A stretch of DNA of 64,000 nucleotides from Phymatolithon calcareum (GCA_977006965.1 OZ345365.1:1302001-1366000); one strand, 5' to 3'; counted from the stretch's first letter, positions 40,406 through 53,228 are shown. A program made the numbers and translations. The notes: generated by a model not told the origin, from the letters alone.

Positions 40406-43400
40406 ACCCCCCAGGCAGTTCCAGCTCGCGGCACCAGGGCCAAATCCCAGTCGAGAGCGCCATCGCAGGTACCATAAAGGTCAAAGACGCCAAGCTAGAG
40501 CGAACACCATCATACCGCCACAAATCTATGCAGACGACGAAGAATCGGTCAATTCGTCGTCATCAGACGAAACACAGGTAACGAAAAATAACCCTCCAGA
40601 ACTACTAGACTCAGGATGCTACCCTACGCATATGCGAAGGCCCACTAACACCATGAAAGGGATCTCTACGATAACCACGAAAACCGCGACAGGGCATAGA
40701 GCAGCAGTAACCCACCGCGGCCCCGCGGCTATCAACATCGGTGACCTCAAGATATCGCTCCCTAACGCGGTGGCCGTACCAACACTCTCACGGCCACTTA
40801 TCTCAGTCTCGCAATTAGCAAGAAAATACGATCTGCACCTCAGCAAGCGCAAGTTCTATATCACAAAGCCCTCAAGGACCCCGCCCTTGAATGTAATGTA
40901 CGCAGGCAGAGCTCAGAACGGACTTTACCAAATTCCAGCCAGTATCCCTACAAGCAAAATCCGCAAGGTCGCAATAAACTCTATCAGAACAATGCCACGA
41001 GACAACAAACTTGCAACGACAACACGCCAAATGCTACCCCCACACCTTACGACCAGGATAAACAGAAGAGCCAAGCAGGCACCTACGGTACGAGGTTCGC
41101 CACACAACCCTTCCATACAGGACATAGAACCGGCCCCAATACATCCCAACATTATTTCCAGAGACTACTACCATTACCACAGGCTATAAAATCACATAAG
41201 TTTGGAAACATTACACATCATGGCAAAGATGAACTACCTCGAACTCCCAGCCACGCTGAGAAGGACACCACCGCTCATGTCCTGCTCAGGCTGCGCAAAA
41301 GGAAAGATGAAGAGGTCCCCATTTAACGGCAGTAAAAGAACGGCACTCCCCGGTACCAGTATCGCCTCAGATACATGCTCGTGGGACGTGCAGTCGCATA
41401 ACGGATACAATCACTTCGTCACCTACCTCGACGAGGCCACACGCTACCTGCAAGTAAATCTACTTACACACCGCAAAGAACTCAAGAACGGCATCAAACC
41501 AGTTTTACTGAACATAATGAGACACACTGGAGTGCCAATACGTGAATTTCGAGCAGACAACGCTAAGGAATACCAAACGAAAGACCTAAACGCATTCTTC
41601 ACCACGCACAACATAAAAATGAAGCTCACAAGGCCGCATACCCCGCAAGAGAACGCACGAGCAGAGCGAATCAATCAAACACTTGCGGACAGAACGAGAA
41701 GCTCAATGGCACACAATAATCTCCCACCCCACTTCTGGGAGTACGCGCTGCGAGACACAGTGGACAAAAACAACGAAACCTACCATTACGGTGCCAAAGT
41801 AGTACCAGCAGCAGTATGGCATGACAGAGAGCCCCAGCCACAGTCATTCCTCCCTCTCGGACAGTTCGGATTCATGATCGACGCAAAAGACAAGAAGAAG
41901 CACTCCCGAGACCGAGCACAATTGGCTCAATACTTGTGCAGACATGTCGAGCGACACTACATCGTGCTAAACGTGACGAAAAGAACGGTAAAAAATGTAG
42001 GTCCCAAGACTTTCAAGTGTACCAACCCCACTCTGACCCCTACGCATATGTGCCAAGTCCAACATTCAACAATAATATAATCTATTTCACCCCCCAAAAC
42101 CGCCAACAAGCGCAAAACAGTAACAAATCGCATCACTGGAGATTATCACACGACGCAGAGCTTGACTAGCTCGACGAAGTAAAGGCAATCGAATGGATCC
42201 ACAAATCAAAAGTACCAAAGGGAACCAGAATATTACCCATGAAGATGACCTGCAGGATAAAAGAAGACGAACATAGATGCATAATCAAGCACAAAGCACG
42301 ATGCAACGTTCGCGGCGACAGGCAGATTGCACACCAGCATTACAACCCCGCTGAAATATCGTCACCAATCGCAGGAAAGGACGCAATACGAGTCGCTCTT
42401 GCATTCGCCGCAGCCCTTGATCTCCACGCTCACCAGTGGAATATCGAGTCTGCATTCCTCCACGAATGGCTCGGTCCTTCCGACCAGGTATACGTACGAC
42501 AGCTCCCAAGATTCGATGGCACATTCAAACACCCAGAATGCGTCGGCCTCGTGAAGAAAAACATATAAGGTCTTAAACAAGCCTGTGGAATCTTCACAAG
42601 CGGCCTAGCGAAAGGACTAAAACTTTGGCACTTCTCGAGATCAAACGCAGACACATGCACGTTCATCCTCCGGGAACCGGCGACAAAAAGCTTTGTAGTC
42701 CTGGTGATAACCATGGACGACTTTCTCGCATTGTCAAACGACACTTCACTCCTCGAAAAGGTCAAATGAAAATTAAGCACGCAATACACACTGCAGGACC
42801 TTGGACCTGTCAAGCACATAATCAATTGGAAAGTCGACCGCGACTGGGACAAACACACAATCAAAATATCTGAGCCAGCCTACATCGACAAAATCCTGAA
42901 GCTGTACAACGCAACAAACGGATACAAAGTCAGTACACCATACCTTACCTCTCCGCTCAAGGCTGCCACACCCGAGGACGAGCCACTTGATGAAGCTCTA
43001 TATACGTACAGCGAGTTCGTTGGCCACTTCCGATACTTTGCAGACAGCACGCGCCCTGATATCGGATACGTCACAGGCACGCTTGGACGACACACCCACA
43101 ATCCCACAGCACTCCACTGGAAAGCAGCGCGAAGAGTGCTGGATTACCTTCGATCCACCCCCAACTACGGCATCACGTACGGCAGAGAAGAACCACTAGA
43201 AGGGTACTGCGATAGCGACTACGCAGGATGCACAGACACGCGCAGATCAACAACAGGATACATCCTACTCTGGAATGGAGGACCTGTGGCATGGCAATCG
43301 AAGCGTCAAAAACGGGTCGCAAGTTCGACGTGGGAGGCAGAATACATCGCAGCATACCATGCAGCGCGACAGATAAAGGTCCTCAGGCAGCTTACGACCG

Positions 43401-43690
43401 ACAGAGGTAAACCGCAACAAACGGCGACCCCGCTCTTCATTGACAACGCAGGTGCCATTACCACCGCAAGCACACCGCACCCGACACCGAAATCAAAACA
43501 ACTGGATGTTCAGTATCATTTCTTGCGTGAGCAAATAAGCGACGGCCACATCAAAGCAGTCAAAATTGCAACAGCGGACAACCCGGCAGACTGCCTGAAA
43601 AAACCATTGCAATCCACAAAGTTCACTAGATGCCTGACCGCCCTCAACATCAACAAACCACAATATCTGTATGCGGCGACTGTTGTATGA
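40406..43690 (+). pseudogene. copia pol: protease, integrase, reverse transcriptase, RNase H
   Basis: In order: LLDSGCYPTH (protease DSG, about 40609); integrase 41202-42080 with a CSGCAKGK zinc pair, IASDTCSWDVQSHNG, REFRADNAKEYQT and TPQENARAERIN (DDE); RT 42180-42960 with AFAAALDLHAHQWNIESAFL and ITMDDFLALSN (DD box); RNase H 43136-43690 with GYCDSDYAGCTDTRRSTTGY, STWEAEYIAAY and IDNAGA. Breaks: stop and frame change at about 41190-41200, TAG at 42168, TAA at 42566-42568 (before GLKQACGIF), and TGA near 42767. Dead copy, though the domains are well preserved. Confidence 0.9.
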
Positions 43691-43800
43691 CACATACATA
43701 TTCATACAGATATTATGTCTTGTCGTATGACACATGTACACGCAGGTAGTATAAATACCCCAGAATGGACAACCAGTAAAGAATAGGATCCTGGATATAA
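43681..43800 (+). repeat. 3' LTR of the copia element
   Basis: 120 bp from TGTTGTATGACACATACATA to GGATCCTGGATATAA, matching the 5' LTR outside the 40-bp block. The last base pair before the target repeat is AA instead of CA. The RNase H stop codon lies within its first bases. Confidence 0.88.
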
Positions 43801-43805
43801 AGGAA

Positions 43806-44624
43806 TCGAACTGTTTACATTCTGGTTTAGAGAAAAAATTGAAAATCCACGCTATGGATTTTTTGCTAGTATCGGAGTTTCTAATCGTCACGAGTGTGTA
43901 ATTCATACTCGCAACGAAGTAATTGAGCGCATGCGATGTTTTTATGAAGGCCGCACGGTTTCATTATTGCTCTCTACAAATCTGAATAGCAGCGTGTTGG
44001 GGCCGCGAATCCAGATCGTGACAAAATTGTATATTTAAGAACACATATAGATCTCTGATTTCCATAAACACGGCCTTACAATTTGATACTTTTTCGTTTG
44101 GGCTTCTTTCACAAAATTGCGGTCCATTATAACTCGAACCGACAGACTAATTATGCTTGCCACATATAAGACTAGCTTTCTGCGCTGATAGACTGCTTGC
44201 GGATGACAGACACGTTATTCAATGCAGCCGCAGACACATTACTCAGAATGAAAGCCGACGAGAATTGGGCTGGTGAAAACGAGCCGCGAATGCAGACAGG
44301 TTGTCTCCCTCTTGCACTAGTCACGGAGTCATGACAGCCTGGTTGCGATGATGTTGCAGGAAAAGGCTCCCAACGCGGGATGCGCGAAGTGTTCAACGTT
44401 GTCCACAATGCACTTATGGGAAATGGTATACTTGACGTGGATTACTACTCTGAACCCATGAAGCATGAGGATGCAAACGCTATTCTTCGTCTTGCCCGCA
44501 CTCTCGGCAGAGCTCCTAGTCCGGCACGGAGGTCCAATCTACTTTCAACGACGGTCGCAAAACGTGAATCTGGTCCTGCGCGTGAGTCCGGAGTGCCTCA
44601 TCGCACACGTCGCTCTCCTCGCTG
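43806..44624. other. Unassigned DNA between copia and a LINE
   Basis: A plus frame 44380-44625 (81 residues, LRLARTLGRAPSPARR) is open up to the LINE junction but not recognised. Confidence 0.3.
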
Positions 44625-45110
44625 ATGATGATGATGATGCTTTAATCCCCTAAGGGGCTAGCACGTCTAGAAGGCTTCATGCGACTCCACTTGCTGTGGT
44701 CGGAAGCGTCTTTTATGGACGATTCGATACTTTGGTTTGGGATATCGCCAAGGAGAGAAGCATATGTGCTGGGTACGCATTGTAGCAGTATCCTGCGGAC
44801 GAGCCTGTTCTCACCCATGCGTAGAACATGTCCTAGCCATCCCAGCGACGGTCCTTGATCCATTGTATCACCTCCTGTGAGGGCTCTCTTGCTTCTTCGG
44901 CTATCGTCCTTTTCGGCATCACGGCCAGCATCTTCGATACGGTACCGTTCAGGTTTTTCAGGATTGGTGTCGTTAGATTCCAGGATTCACATCCATATAC
45001 CAAAGTTGATACTACCGAGGCTCTCCAGAGGCGTAAGCGAAGCGGGAGCAGTAGCGCCGTTCTCCTCGCTGAGCTTAGCTTAACACGGATAGGGTACCTT
45101 TTGTACCACT
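44625..45110 (-). mobile_element. LINE 3' part with (ATC)n tail
   Basis: Reading leftward: STLVYGCESWNLTTPILKNL and TVSKMLAVMPKRTIAEEARE, then in another frame WLGHVLRMGENRLVRRILLQ. These are the typical C-terminal blocks (YGCE-W, LGHVLRM) of CR1/RTE/Jockey-type reverse transcriptases. A frameshift separates the two. The tail reads GGGGATTAAAGCATCATCAT. It is a different LINE family from the one at 33 kb. Confidence 0.8.
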
Positions 45111-47189
45111 GCCGCCCAGATTGATATCTGAAGCAGAACTATAGGAAGAAATTCTACTCCTCATTTTTAATGAACACCTTTCTCTAAAGTTGCTTCGCAG
45201 TGCGTTATTGCAAATTTTCCAGGTGCATGTCGGACATGACACGTTCGGACATACTGGTACCTAATCTATTATCCTTCAACAGCACCGTCCGGGTCGCCGC
45301 TTATCCCTACTGTAGATTTGGGTTTTCAGTACACCGTTTAATGGGATCGCCCCGAATTGATAGCTCTATTTTACAGCTCCAAAGCAACGTGCATAATTGA
45401 GAACCGGGTTTTTGCGGCACCTTCTTGTCCAATTAGAGAACACATTCCAAAATCTGCTTAGGTGCGGACGTTTCTGTTTACAACCATATCTCTATGGTTA
45501 TAACCAGAAGCGTTCGCGCCTAAGCCTCATTCTGGCTTTCCAGCACTTCTTTGAATTTTATCTGAATCCAAGGAAAGAAAAAATTTCTATTGCTCTACGA
45601 GTCTCTGCATTTAACTCTTGGATGAGCTGGAGTAACACGATTAGCTGTTTGGAGAGCCGCCAGGAATCAAGACAACTTTGACTTAAACTGCCACAGGCGC
45701 GGCCACCTAGGTCCTGGGCGAAACGTACACGTCACGCGTTTGGCGTGGACCGTGGCACTTCTGGAGAGTCTAGGGAGAGCTTCTGCTAACCTATTGGCCG
45801 GGGGACACGTAGCATAACATGGTTCTTTCTCTATCTTCCCAAAGCTCAATTACTTGGCTATCCCAAGCCATGATTTTGATTCATCTTGTTAATTCCGCAT
45901 AGTCGTAGGGAATAGGGAATCCAGAAATTTACTCAGCAGCGCAAGCATTAATAATTAATGCCTGTACTGACAAGTAAAGTTCTGGATATCATGGCAAATT
46001 GATCACCATCAGGAGCAAAATGCGAACACGGTATTTCTGGTAGTCGAACTTTCCGTAGAAATAAGGAAGCCAAAAATTGCTTTTCTTCTGTCTTCAGCTC
46101 CTCCTGAGCAGAGATCAGTCTGTAAGCAGTGTGTAGATCTACAAGAAGCTAACCTTTGCTACAGAAGAGAAAAAATGAGTTCCCAGGGGATTCAATATTC
46201 TCTCTATACAATCTTATCTCTCGCCAGGTGTGCGTTTTTATTGTTATTCTCAACAAGAGATTTCACAAACTGGTGCTTAGCTTCGATTTGGGACCTAATG
46301 TTCGTGTCTCATGCTGTCAAAAATTCACGCTCCGTGAGAGAACGTCAACAATTCTGCACTGGGTTACGGACGCCTCAGTAAATCGTAATCCCTTTTTCAA
46401 GTCCGGACCGTACACACTGCATCGTCAGCCAAACTTATCTTCTTCCCGTACACCGTCAATTTGATTCCCTTAGTTTCAACTGCTTGTATACTAACTATGA
46501 TTGAAGCGTCAATCCATAACTCCCAATTGGAAATGGCGCTGTCAGAACAACTGCGCGCGCCATGCAATGTAGATTGCTATGTTGAAGGGTGCCTTAGAAT
46601 CGAGCACGGCCTTCGTCTTCTAGAGCTGCTTTTGTCCAATTTTTGAACGAGCTTCATCCAACTATGCCATCCTGTTTGGTTAATATTGTTTTCCCCGTTT
46701 TCAGCTCCAATGGGGCTATTATTGCTGTGACAAACGCGTAGCAGGAACATATCAGACTTTAAATCTAAGCCATTGTTCAATCAAATGTTTTATTTGCTTT
46801 TAGGGTATGGCGGATATATTGGAAGTTTATATCGCCTGTTTGATTTCATGGTTCGGGTCAGAGTTGCTTATTTAGCAGCACGTTCAGTCTCCTGCACGGA
46901 GAAGATGAGTCTCTGTAGTGATGCACTTCGCACTGCTGTATTTTCAGTGAGGGTGCGATTGTTTTTCACTCTGGTGTAAAACACGTATCAATAGGGTTTG
47001 AAAAAATCAAACGGAGAACATACAGCTATCATCATCATATCAAAGCAACATTTGAATATCCTTCAGGCCAGCGGAAGATATCAATGCATCTAGAGAAATT
47101 GATACCCAGAGTATCGCACAATTCTCACATGTCCATCATACAGACATCTTGGATATATTTTGGTGTTTTAACCCGATATCGTACACTAC
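45111..47189. other. 2-kb stretch without a supported gene
   Basis: Short frames on both strands, no motif that I recognise. If the element at 47.2-52.8 kb is DIRS-like, its recombinase would be expected on the minus strand here, but I cannot see the His-x-x-Arg...Tyr signature. Confidence 0.3.
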
Positions 47190-47352
47190 TCAACTCACCT
47201 CACTGGGCTGCTGGACCCACCCCCGCGAGAATGGCGTCCACGTCGTGCCATATTCCCTCTTCGGTAATAGCGGACCGATGAGCGCGGTGTGTGCGGCCCA
47301 ACCTCTTAGCTGTGACAGATATGAGTCGGCTGTTGTGATCGTAGTCCACCGG

Positions 47353-48144
47353 TTATGATCCCTGTGCGAGCTTCGACCATAGCCAGACAGGTTCGATCGG
47401 TACACCAGGACGCAATGACACTGCGGTGCTTTTAAGTAAATAGTAGCATCTTCGTATCCAGTTAGTGCCATACATGCATAATTGAGCTTTGCCTCGTTTA
47501 CGTCTACACGCGAGCAAGCCTATATTGTCGACGACGTCACTCCCGGTATCCGGCTTCCGCCACGGCTTCTGCCATGAATTTGCCTCAGGTGGCAATTTAT
47601 CATCTCTCATAACCCAGGTGTATCTTGCTTCACAAACTCCATCGCGTCTATGATAGTCCGCAATTTTGTGCCAATTCCCCGGTATGTGGTGCATCCAAAT
47701 TGTCACTCCGCATGATTTTTGTACCTTCCGCACTATGCTCAGGACCTCTAGCATTGTTAGTGAGAATTCTCGTTCCGTATTTACGGCATTGCAGGCGCTT
47801 TCATTGTCGTTTCGAATTACGATCTGCTCGTTTGTACCGATGGTGCCAGATTCGACGCCTACGTACAACGCAAAAGTCATAGTCAGGAGTTCCAGCGGGG
47901 ATATCGAAATCGCCCCGTCACATAACGCTTTCCGGACAAGCGCACTCCAACCTCCGGAACCGATATATCCCATAAAGCAAATGCCCCACCCCTTCCCCAA
48001 GGCCCCTGCTGATCCGCTTGCGTCTGAGTTCGCCCCCTGAAGTCCTGGGCGCAGGAATGCTGGGTCTTTAGTAATACTCGCACGAGCAACAGCTTTTAGT
48101 AAGCACAGCAGCTCTTCCACATCGGCAATGAGCTCGTGGACCAC
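47353..48144 (-). pseudogene. RNase H domain of the retroelement
   Basis: NSDASGSAGALGKGWGICFM, SPLELLTMTFALYVG, IVIRNDNESACNAVN and HHIPGNWHKIADYHRRDG correspond to the Asp, Glu, Asp and His/Asp blocks of the RNase H seen in DIRS-type elements (DAS..GWG, EL, DN, HIPG-N-AD-LSR). The 263-residue frame itself is open. Confidence 0.65.
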
Positions 48145-48220
48145 TACTCCGGTCGGGCTTCGAATATCGGGAAGACTTTGAAGACACTGGCACGCAAAGT
48201 TCCACCTGAAGTTGCCGTCG

Positions 48221-49385
48221 TTAACGAAACGCCATAAGAAGTGGTGCTGACAGAAAAAAGTTTGGAGGCACAGCAGTGGCGCAAAATGCCCTGCCTACAT
48301 GCCCGTGGATTCGATTCCTGCTCTGAACTTTTCGGTTTTTCATTACGAGGCTTCCAGACGATGTTTTAAGGTCACTAGTGTTGTAGATTGCTGCCATGGA
48401 CGAAAATCGCTCCGAGAAGAGCATATTGGCCTCCTCCTTTTCGCTTAGACGCAAGTTGTAACTCTCATGCAGCAGTCCCTTGATGCCGATAGCTGCGTCT
48501 CTCGCCTTGTATTCTCCTATCACGAAGACGGTTATATCGTCCTGGAAGGTTGTGATTACGAAGACACCGTTCTGTCTTGAGTCGGGCGGGAAGCAGGCTC
48601 TTCGCTGGGACCGCCAGTCCTGTAGGCGATTCCAGTTCTCTCGCTTTCCAGCCGCTGTCCACTCGCCTTCTTCGAGACCCCACCTCTCCGAGCGAGCAGC
48701 GCACTCGATCAGCTCGGCAATCAGAAGAGTAGTTCTCTGCGCTGAATGGGCGGAGGACGAACAACCCATCTGGATCCTTTTGTCTTGCCTAAATCCGCCC
48801 ATTACATACATAGTAGTCTTCCGCCTTTCACATTTTTCTTGAGGTCGAGTGTGGTGACGAGCAATTTTCACCTGCGCACCTAGCGCCATCAGCCATGATC
48901 TCAAGTATTTCGTTGTTGATCTCTATGGTTCCCCATTCAAATTGAAGGTTTTCCGGGAGCCGGGTGCTCGCATTTGACGAAATCGGGATCCATCCGTTGT
49001 CACTCGTATTCACCAAGCTATCATGTTTACCGAATGCTGGCCAGTTTGCTTTCCACACAAAGCGCCACGAATCATCCTGCTTTCTCTCGACAATGCTCGG
49101 TGTTACTTGAAACGGGACTTTTAGAGGATGGTCCGGGGATTCCCCGATCCATCTCTCCGAGATCTCAGCATGGATTACATTCTCGAATTCTCTCCCTGCT
49201 TCCCATATTTTCTTATGGTGCGGAGAGAACGAGCAGATTGACTGTGTGTACGGAGAGTAGTAGTAGAATCCCCACTTCACGTAGAATAGCAGCTCCTTGT
49301 CCCGTGGTCGATTCTCATGCCGCCTTGCATAAGCCTTTCCGCGTCGAATCCCCAGTCTCCCGGCTGCAGCGGAAACACTGTGCAA
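48221..49385 (-). pseudogene. Reverse transcriptase of the retroelement
   Basis: Two overlapping frames. The upstream one (49385-48828) has DSWRFVWKANWPAFGKHDSL (fingers). The downstream one (48904-48221) has MGCSSSAHSAQRTTLLIAEL and the catalytic VITTFQDDITVFVIGEYKAR (FQDD at about 48540-48550), then YNLRLSEKEEANML. A frameshift joins them near 48.85 kb. Confidence 0.65.
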
Positions 49386-49463
49386 AGTTTTGGACGGGAG
49401 TTTTTCAGTAGCTCGAGTGTGAACCCAGCGCGGGTGACATTAACGACAGCGGGATGATATTAA

Positions 49464-50999
49464 TTATGTCCGATGCGGTCCTCTGCTCTTGCGTTTCCTG
49501 GCACAGCTCTCCTCCTGTGCACATGGTTTCCGGCGGTTCGCTGCTCGTCGTCCTTGTCGAGACGCTTTCGCGCGGATAGCATCATTGGCAAAGCAATCTT
49601 CCCAACTTTTCAAATTTCGCTCCAGCTCAGCACTTAGGTCACGTGGCACTGCTATCAGTTCGTCCCGAGGAAGTGTTGCCGGGGCCTCATCACTCAAGTG
49701 GAATTTGCGCTGTCGAGTCTCAACTCCAACATCTTTCTCCTTCGGCACGTCAAATTATCATTTTTTACGATACCTTCTGGTTGGGTTCCTTCTTATCCTA
49801 GCCTCGAGGTTATCATCCACGAAACCCAACTTACGCCACTACCCAGAATCAACGTCGAGGTCTTTTTGCGCCATAGCTCCCTTATTGTGCAATCAGCGCT
49901 GTCCAGTGCCAGCTCCGAGGCTTCCGCATCCAAACACTCCCCGTCGGGGGTTGGGACAGCAGTTGCATCCTCTCGTTTCTTAAACTGAATGGTGGGAATA
50001 CCTGCGGATATTGGAATTCCGGCGTGGGTTATGCCGAACTGCTCAAGTGTCTGCCTGTGCTCTCCTGTAGTGTCCACTGGGGGCTTTTCTGTGTGTCTGG
50101 CTGAAGGAATTTGACAGTGGAGAAGAATATGGCATCTGATCTATATCTCTCTTAAGCTTCTTTGTCACAATGTTTTGGCTGTCAAGTCTGCTCTCAAGAA
50201 GATCACAAATTTTGTCGTTGTAAAGCTTTACCGCCTTCTGCGGAGGCACCGCTTCAACCTGCAGCGCTCTGCCGCTGTAGGGCTGTTTGCGCTCGGTAAT
50301 TCACGGCTTCTGTCGGCGAGGGGTCTTCAGTATCGCTTTCTTATATCTAACTGATGCTTGCACCGCCTCTCGTGTTCATTTCGCAATCTCTCGGATTCGG
50401 GCAGGCCATTTTGCCTGAATTTCGCACTACTCTGACGCATCACATTTAGAAAATTGATTCCCAGACATGTTACACCGGAAGCATAGGAGTGACTGCACCC
50501 GTGGCTTCTTCACCTGGTGCCTCTCCCCAACGACGCCTGCCAAGGTCTCGTCCCTTCCTGCCTAATGCCTGCTTTGTACCCCGCTTAGGGGGACGGTCTC
50601 CGTTTTACGCTTATATATCTCAAGCTTTCCGTTAGCGTCAATCGCTTGTGGCTTACTCTTTCCCGAGAACGATTTCACTATCGTCGATGTTTTCCCCCTT
50701 ATACGCTTGCATGAAGTGGTGTTATCGAATACCACGCGCGATTGTCTGCGAACAATGAGCGGCGATAGCTCTGTAATATCATCATTCACGACCCTCCGCA
50801 CAGCCACCGCGTGTTCCGACAGACGGTAGATAAACGTACGGAATAGGCCTTTTACGCTGGTAGCTCCTCCGTGCGTGAAGTATGTCCCCTTCAACATTAA
50901 CCCCAGCTCTGTGACCTGTAACAAGGAAAGTACTGTGGTATGATGGAGGAGTTTTGCTCCTAACGCTACGCCTTCGATGACATCCCACAGCTGGGGCAT
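49464..50999 (-). pseudogene. Retroelement middle region, unassigned frames
   Basis: Open pieces at 49748-49464, 50077-49793, 50249-50043 and 50999-50562 lie on the element's coding strand. The first is basic and Arg-rich; the last begins MPQLWDVIEGVALGAK. None is recognised; they probably belong to one polyprotein with several frameshifts. Confidence 0.35.
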
Positions 51000-51009
51000 G
51001 GTTTCAACA

Positions 51010-52617
51010 CTAATCTATCTGTGGTTCCCTCCGTGTCAGGAAATTCCTTGTCGCTGCCTGCACTTCTTCGAAATCAGGTGTCTCATCCGAGATGTCTTTA
51101 AAGGCTACACCGTCGAAGAGCTCAAGCCTCAATGCATCGCTTGTTCGCAAGTGTAGCGTCAACTGCTTGGTCAGCGCGACCTCGGGGACGAGCCGCAAGG
51201 AGTTCTCCATGTAAATTTCATCACGAACAGCGCCAATGAAGTCCTTCCCTATCGCAGGGAATGACACGAGCGTTCGGTCGTTCCCTCCTTGCTGGTGTGC
51301 GTTAATCACATCTTCATCCGCTTCGGTCAGCAATCGTGCTTTTCCGATTCCTATCTCCGCTGTGGAACCTCTTCGCAGATAATCTTCCAGCTCATCTATC
51401 TCTCTTTCGCGGAGTTTCGATTCATAGTTCTTTGGCTGATTGCGCAGGACAAACGTTGGGCGTAGCAGCCCGAGGGTCCTGTCAGGGTCCCCCTTCGGAG
51501 CGTCAGGAGTACCGGCCCACTGGTGTCGGTGTAACTCCCGCTCTCGTCTCTGATCTTTTATCATGATCCTGATATCATCCACGTTTCCGCCTCCGGCAGA
51601 ATTGCGAACATCCTTCTACGTACGGCTGCCGTCAGCGACATTCAGCTCAATGTTTACTTTCAGTTGACGGGCTCATATCATTAGCTTGCCCACCTTGCTC
51701 CACTCCATCTGTCCTGCTAAAGAGATCTCTTTCGTGGTGGCGCGCGCCAGTGCCAAAATGTCTGCAGTTTCCGGCACAATTCCAAAAATGAATTCCTCCG
51801 GAGGACAAGTCCACACTGGGCTAGACATGGCAGCCACTCTGAGTTGCACAGCCCGAAAGAACTGTTCTGGAATTCTCTGGGACCCCAACCAGGATATACA
51901 TCCGATTCGTCTGTCACGGAACTGGGCCAGGCTTAGCATCGCTTCGAACTTTTGCACCGTAGTTTGCTGCCCCGTCATGCCTGCCATTTTTTCCTTGACG
52001 CCGGTATCGTTTGAGATCTCTTCCACAGAATCTGCAACTGGACCAATGGCACTGGTGTTCGTGAACCACTCAGACTCGACAAAAGAGGAGACGAACTGGA
52101 TTGGCGTCGACAGTGCTTTTGCCAGAACAGCATCCAAGTTCGTAATTTTAAACTTTTGCGACTCTGCATTGGCCGTGTCCCCGCTTCCGGCCCCTGATTC
52201 CTGAGACTGGTGTTGCTCTGTGATTAAGCGTTGGATGAATGGACCTCCGAGGGACTGGTTAGCCAGATACTTGTGTGTTCCCCTGTGGGATGTTTCGCAC
52301 TTCACGAAACTCTTTTCCTTTGGAGAGGCCGTATTCCTTCCAAGGATCACCCATTGGCCACAGCCTCCGCATGTGTTACCGAGTATACCACTCCTGGCAC
52401 ATCTGTAGGCGATGGATTCCGTACTGCCGCGTCCTGAGGTTGATCTTACGCGGCTGCCGCAAGCGCCCTCATTCTGGACGCGATTCCGTTCCCACTCGTA
52501 TCTATGCTTAGAATTATTTTGTCGCTTGGTGTGGGAGTGTTGGTCCTCCCCAGTACAGGTTCTTGCCGCTCTCGTTTTAATCGACCGGTTAAATTGCTTT
52601 TTGCGTACCGCGCACAA
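51010..52617 (-). pseudogene. Retroelement gag-like region
   Basis: Two open frames, 52617-51673 (314 residues, LDAVLAKALSTPIQFVSSFV) and 51582-51010 (190 residues, MIKDQRRERELHRHQW), charged and without enzyme motifs. A Cys/His-rich leader near 52.65-52.8 kb may be a zinc knuckle. Position before the RT suggests gag. Confidence 0.4.
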
Positions 52618-52841
52618 ATTCGTTCCTTCCCACTTCTTCGCTCTGCATTACTTGGCCAAGAAGCGCATGTGTCGTCTTTCCAAGTAATCCGCTGGGAGCT
52701 GAGTTCTGGGTGTGTGTGAATTACCTCGTGCATGCTGCGCTTACAAGGGGTTCGCCAAGAACAAGTTTTGGCTGCGGGCAATTTTTTGTTTTTGTGGTGC
52801 TTCTCGCCTCTAGTCTCTATTTTACGAGATATTTGCGTCAA

Positions 52842-53015
52842 TTGAGGACACGTTTGTCTTCAATTGAAGACAATATTTTTCGCAATATTGAAATATATTA
52901 TTATGGATTTAGCAAAGGCGCTCTATTTATCATCAGTGTCGTCGAAGACATCAAGAGCATCGATAATCTCCACGTGCCGGGCAAAGCAATTCCTACCCGT
53001 GGATGTGCCACATAG
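52842..53015 (+). pseudogene. Ty3/gypsy linker fragment, related to 6624-6800
   Basis: SSIEDNIFRN..SVVEDIKSIDNLHVPGKAIPTR corresponds to SSIEEIIFHN..RVVKDIKLMDHLYVSGNAVPTR on the minus strand at 6.8 kb, the segment ahead of the integrase zinc finger. It ends at a TAG at about 53015. Confidence 0.55.
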
Positions 53016-53228
53016 GTATATTTAAGCAAAATCAAGTCTTGAGCAGCAGGAGCAGACAAGCCTCTTCTTCATGACTTTGCAAACATGGCATCTATTCTGC
53101 AAGGTGTAAGGGGTGAGCACCCCATCCGCAGTCTTCCGTTTCTTCTTTGTAGGCGTTAGATGCGTACCCGCACCGCTCCCAGACACGAATCCCGGCTCCG
53201 GGGTGACAGAGCGATGTCGAGGGTGGTA

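Larger units (their letters stand above)
36245..43800 (+). mobile_element. Ty1/copia retrotransposon, interrupted by a DNA transposon
   Basis: A complete but damaged element: 5' LTR 36245-36324, gag, then protease, integrase, RT and RNase H in copia order, 3' LTR 43681-43800, with a perfect 5-bp duplication AGGAA at 36240-36244 and 43801-43805. Without the 3.05-kb insertion (37361-40405) it is about 4.5 kb. The LTRs are unusually short (80 and 120 bp), a feature of the GalEa clade of aquatic hosts. Confidence 0.92.
47190..52841 (-). mobile_element. Decayed retroelement with RT and RNase H, possibly DIRS-like
   Basis: Minus-strand pieces in the order gag-like (52.8-50.6 kb), RT (49.4-48.2 kb), RNase H (48.1-47.35 kb). 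No aspartic protease and no DDE integrase seen. RT and RNase H wording resembles DIRS/Ngaro-type elements. After RNase H the overlapping frame 47471-47190 (TTADSYLSQLRGWAAHT) could start a tyrosine recombinase, but nothing conclusive follows. Terminal repeats not found. Confidence 0.55.

Noticed and set aside
45111-47189. Tyrosine recombinase of the DIRS-like element
   Set aside because: I looked for His-x-x-Arg and the late Tyr on the minus strand and could not support it from short frames.
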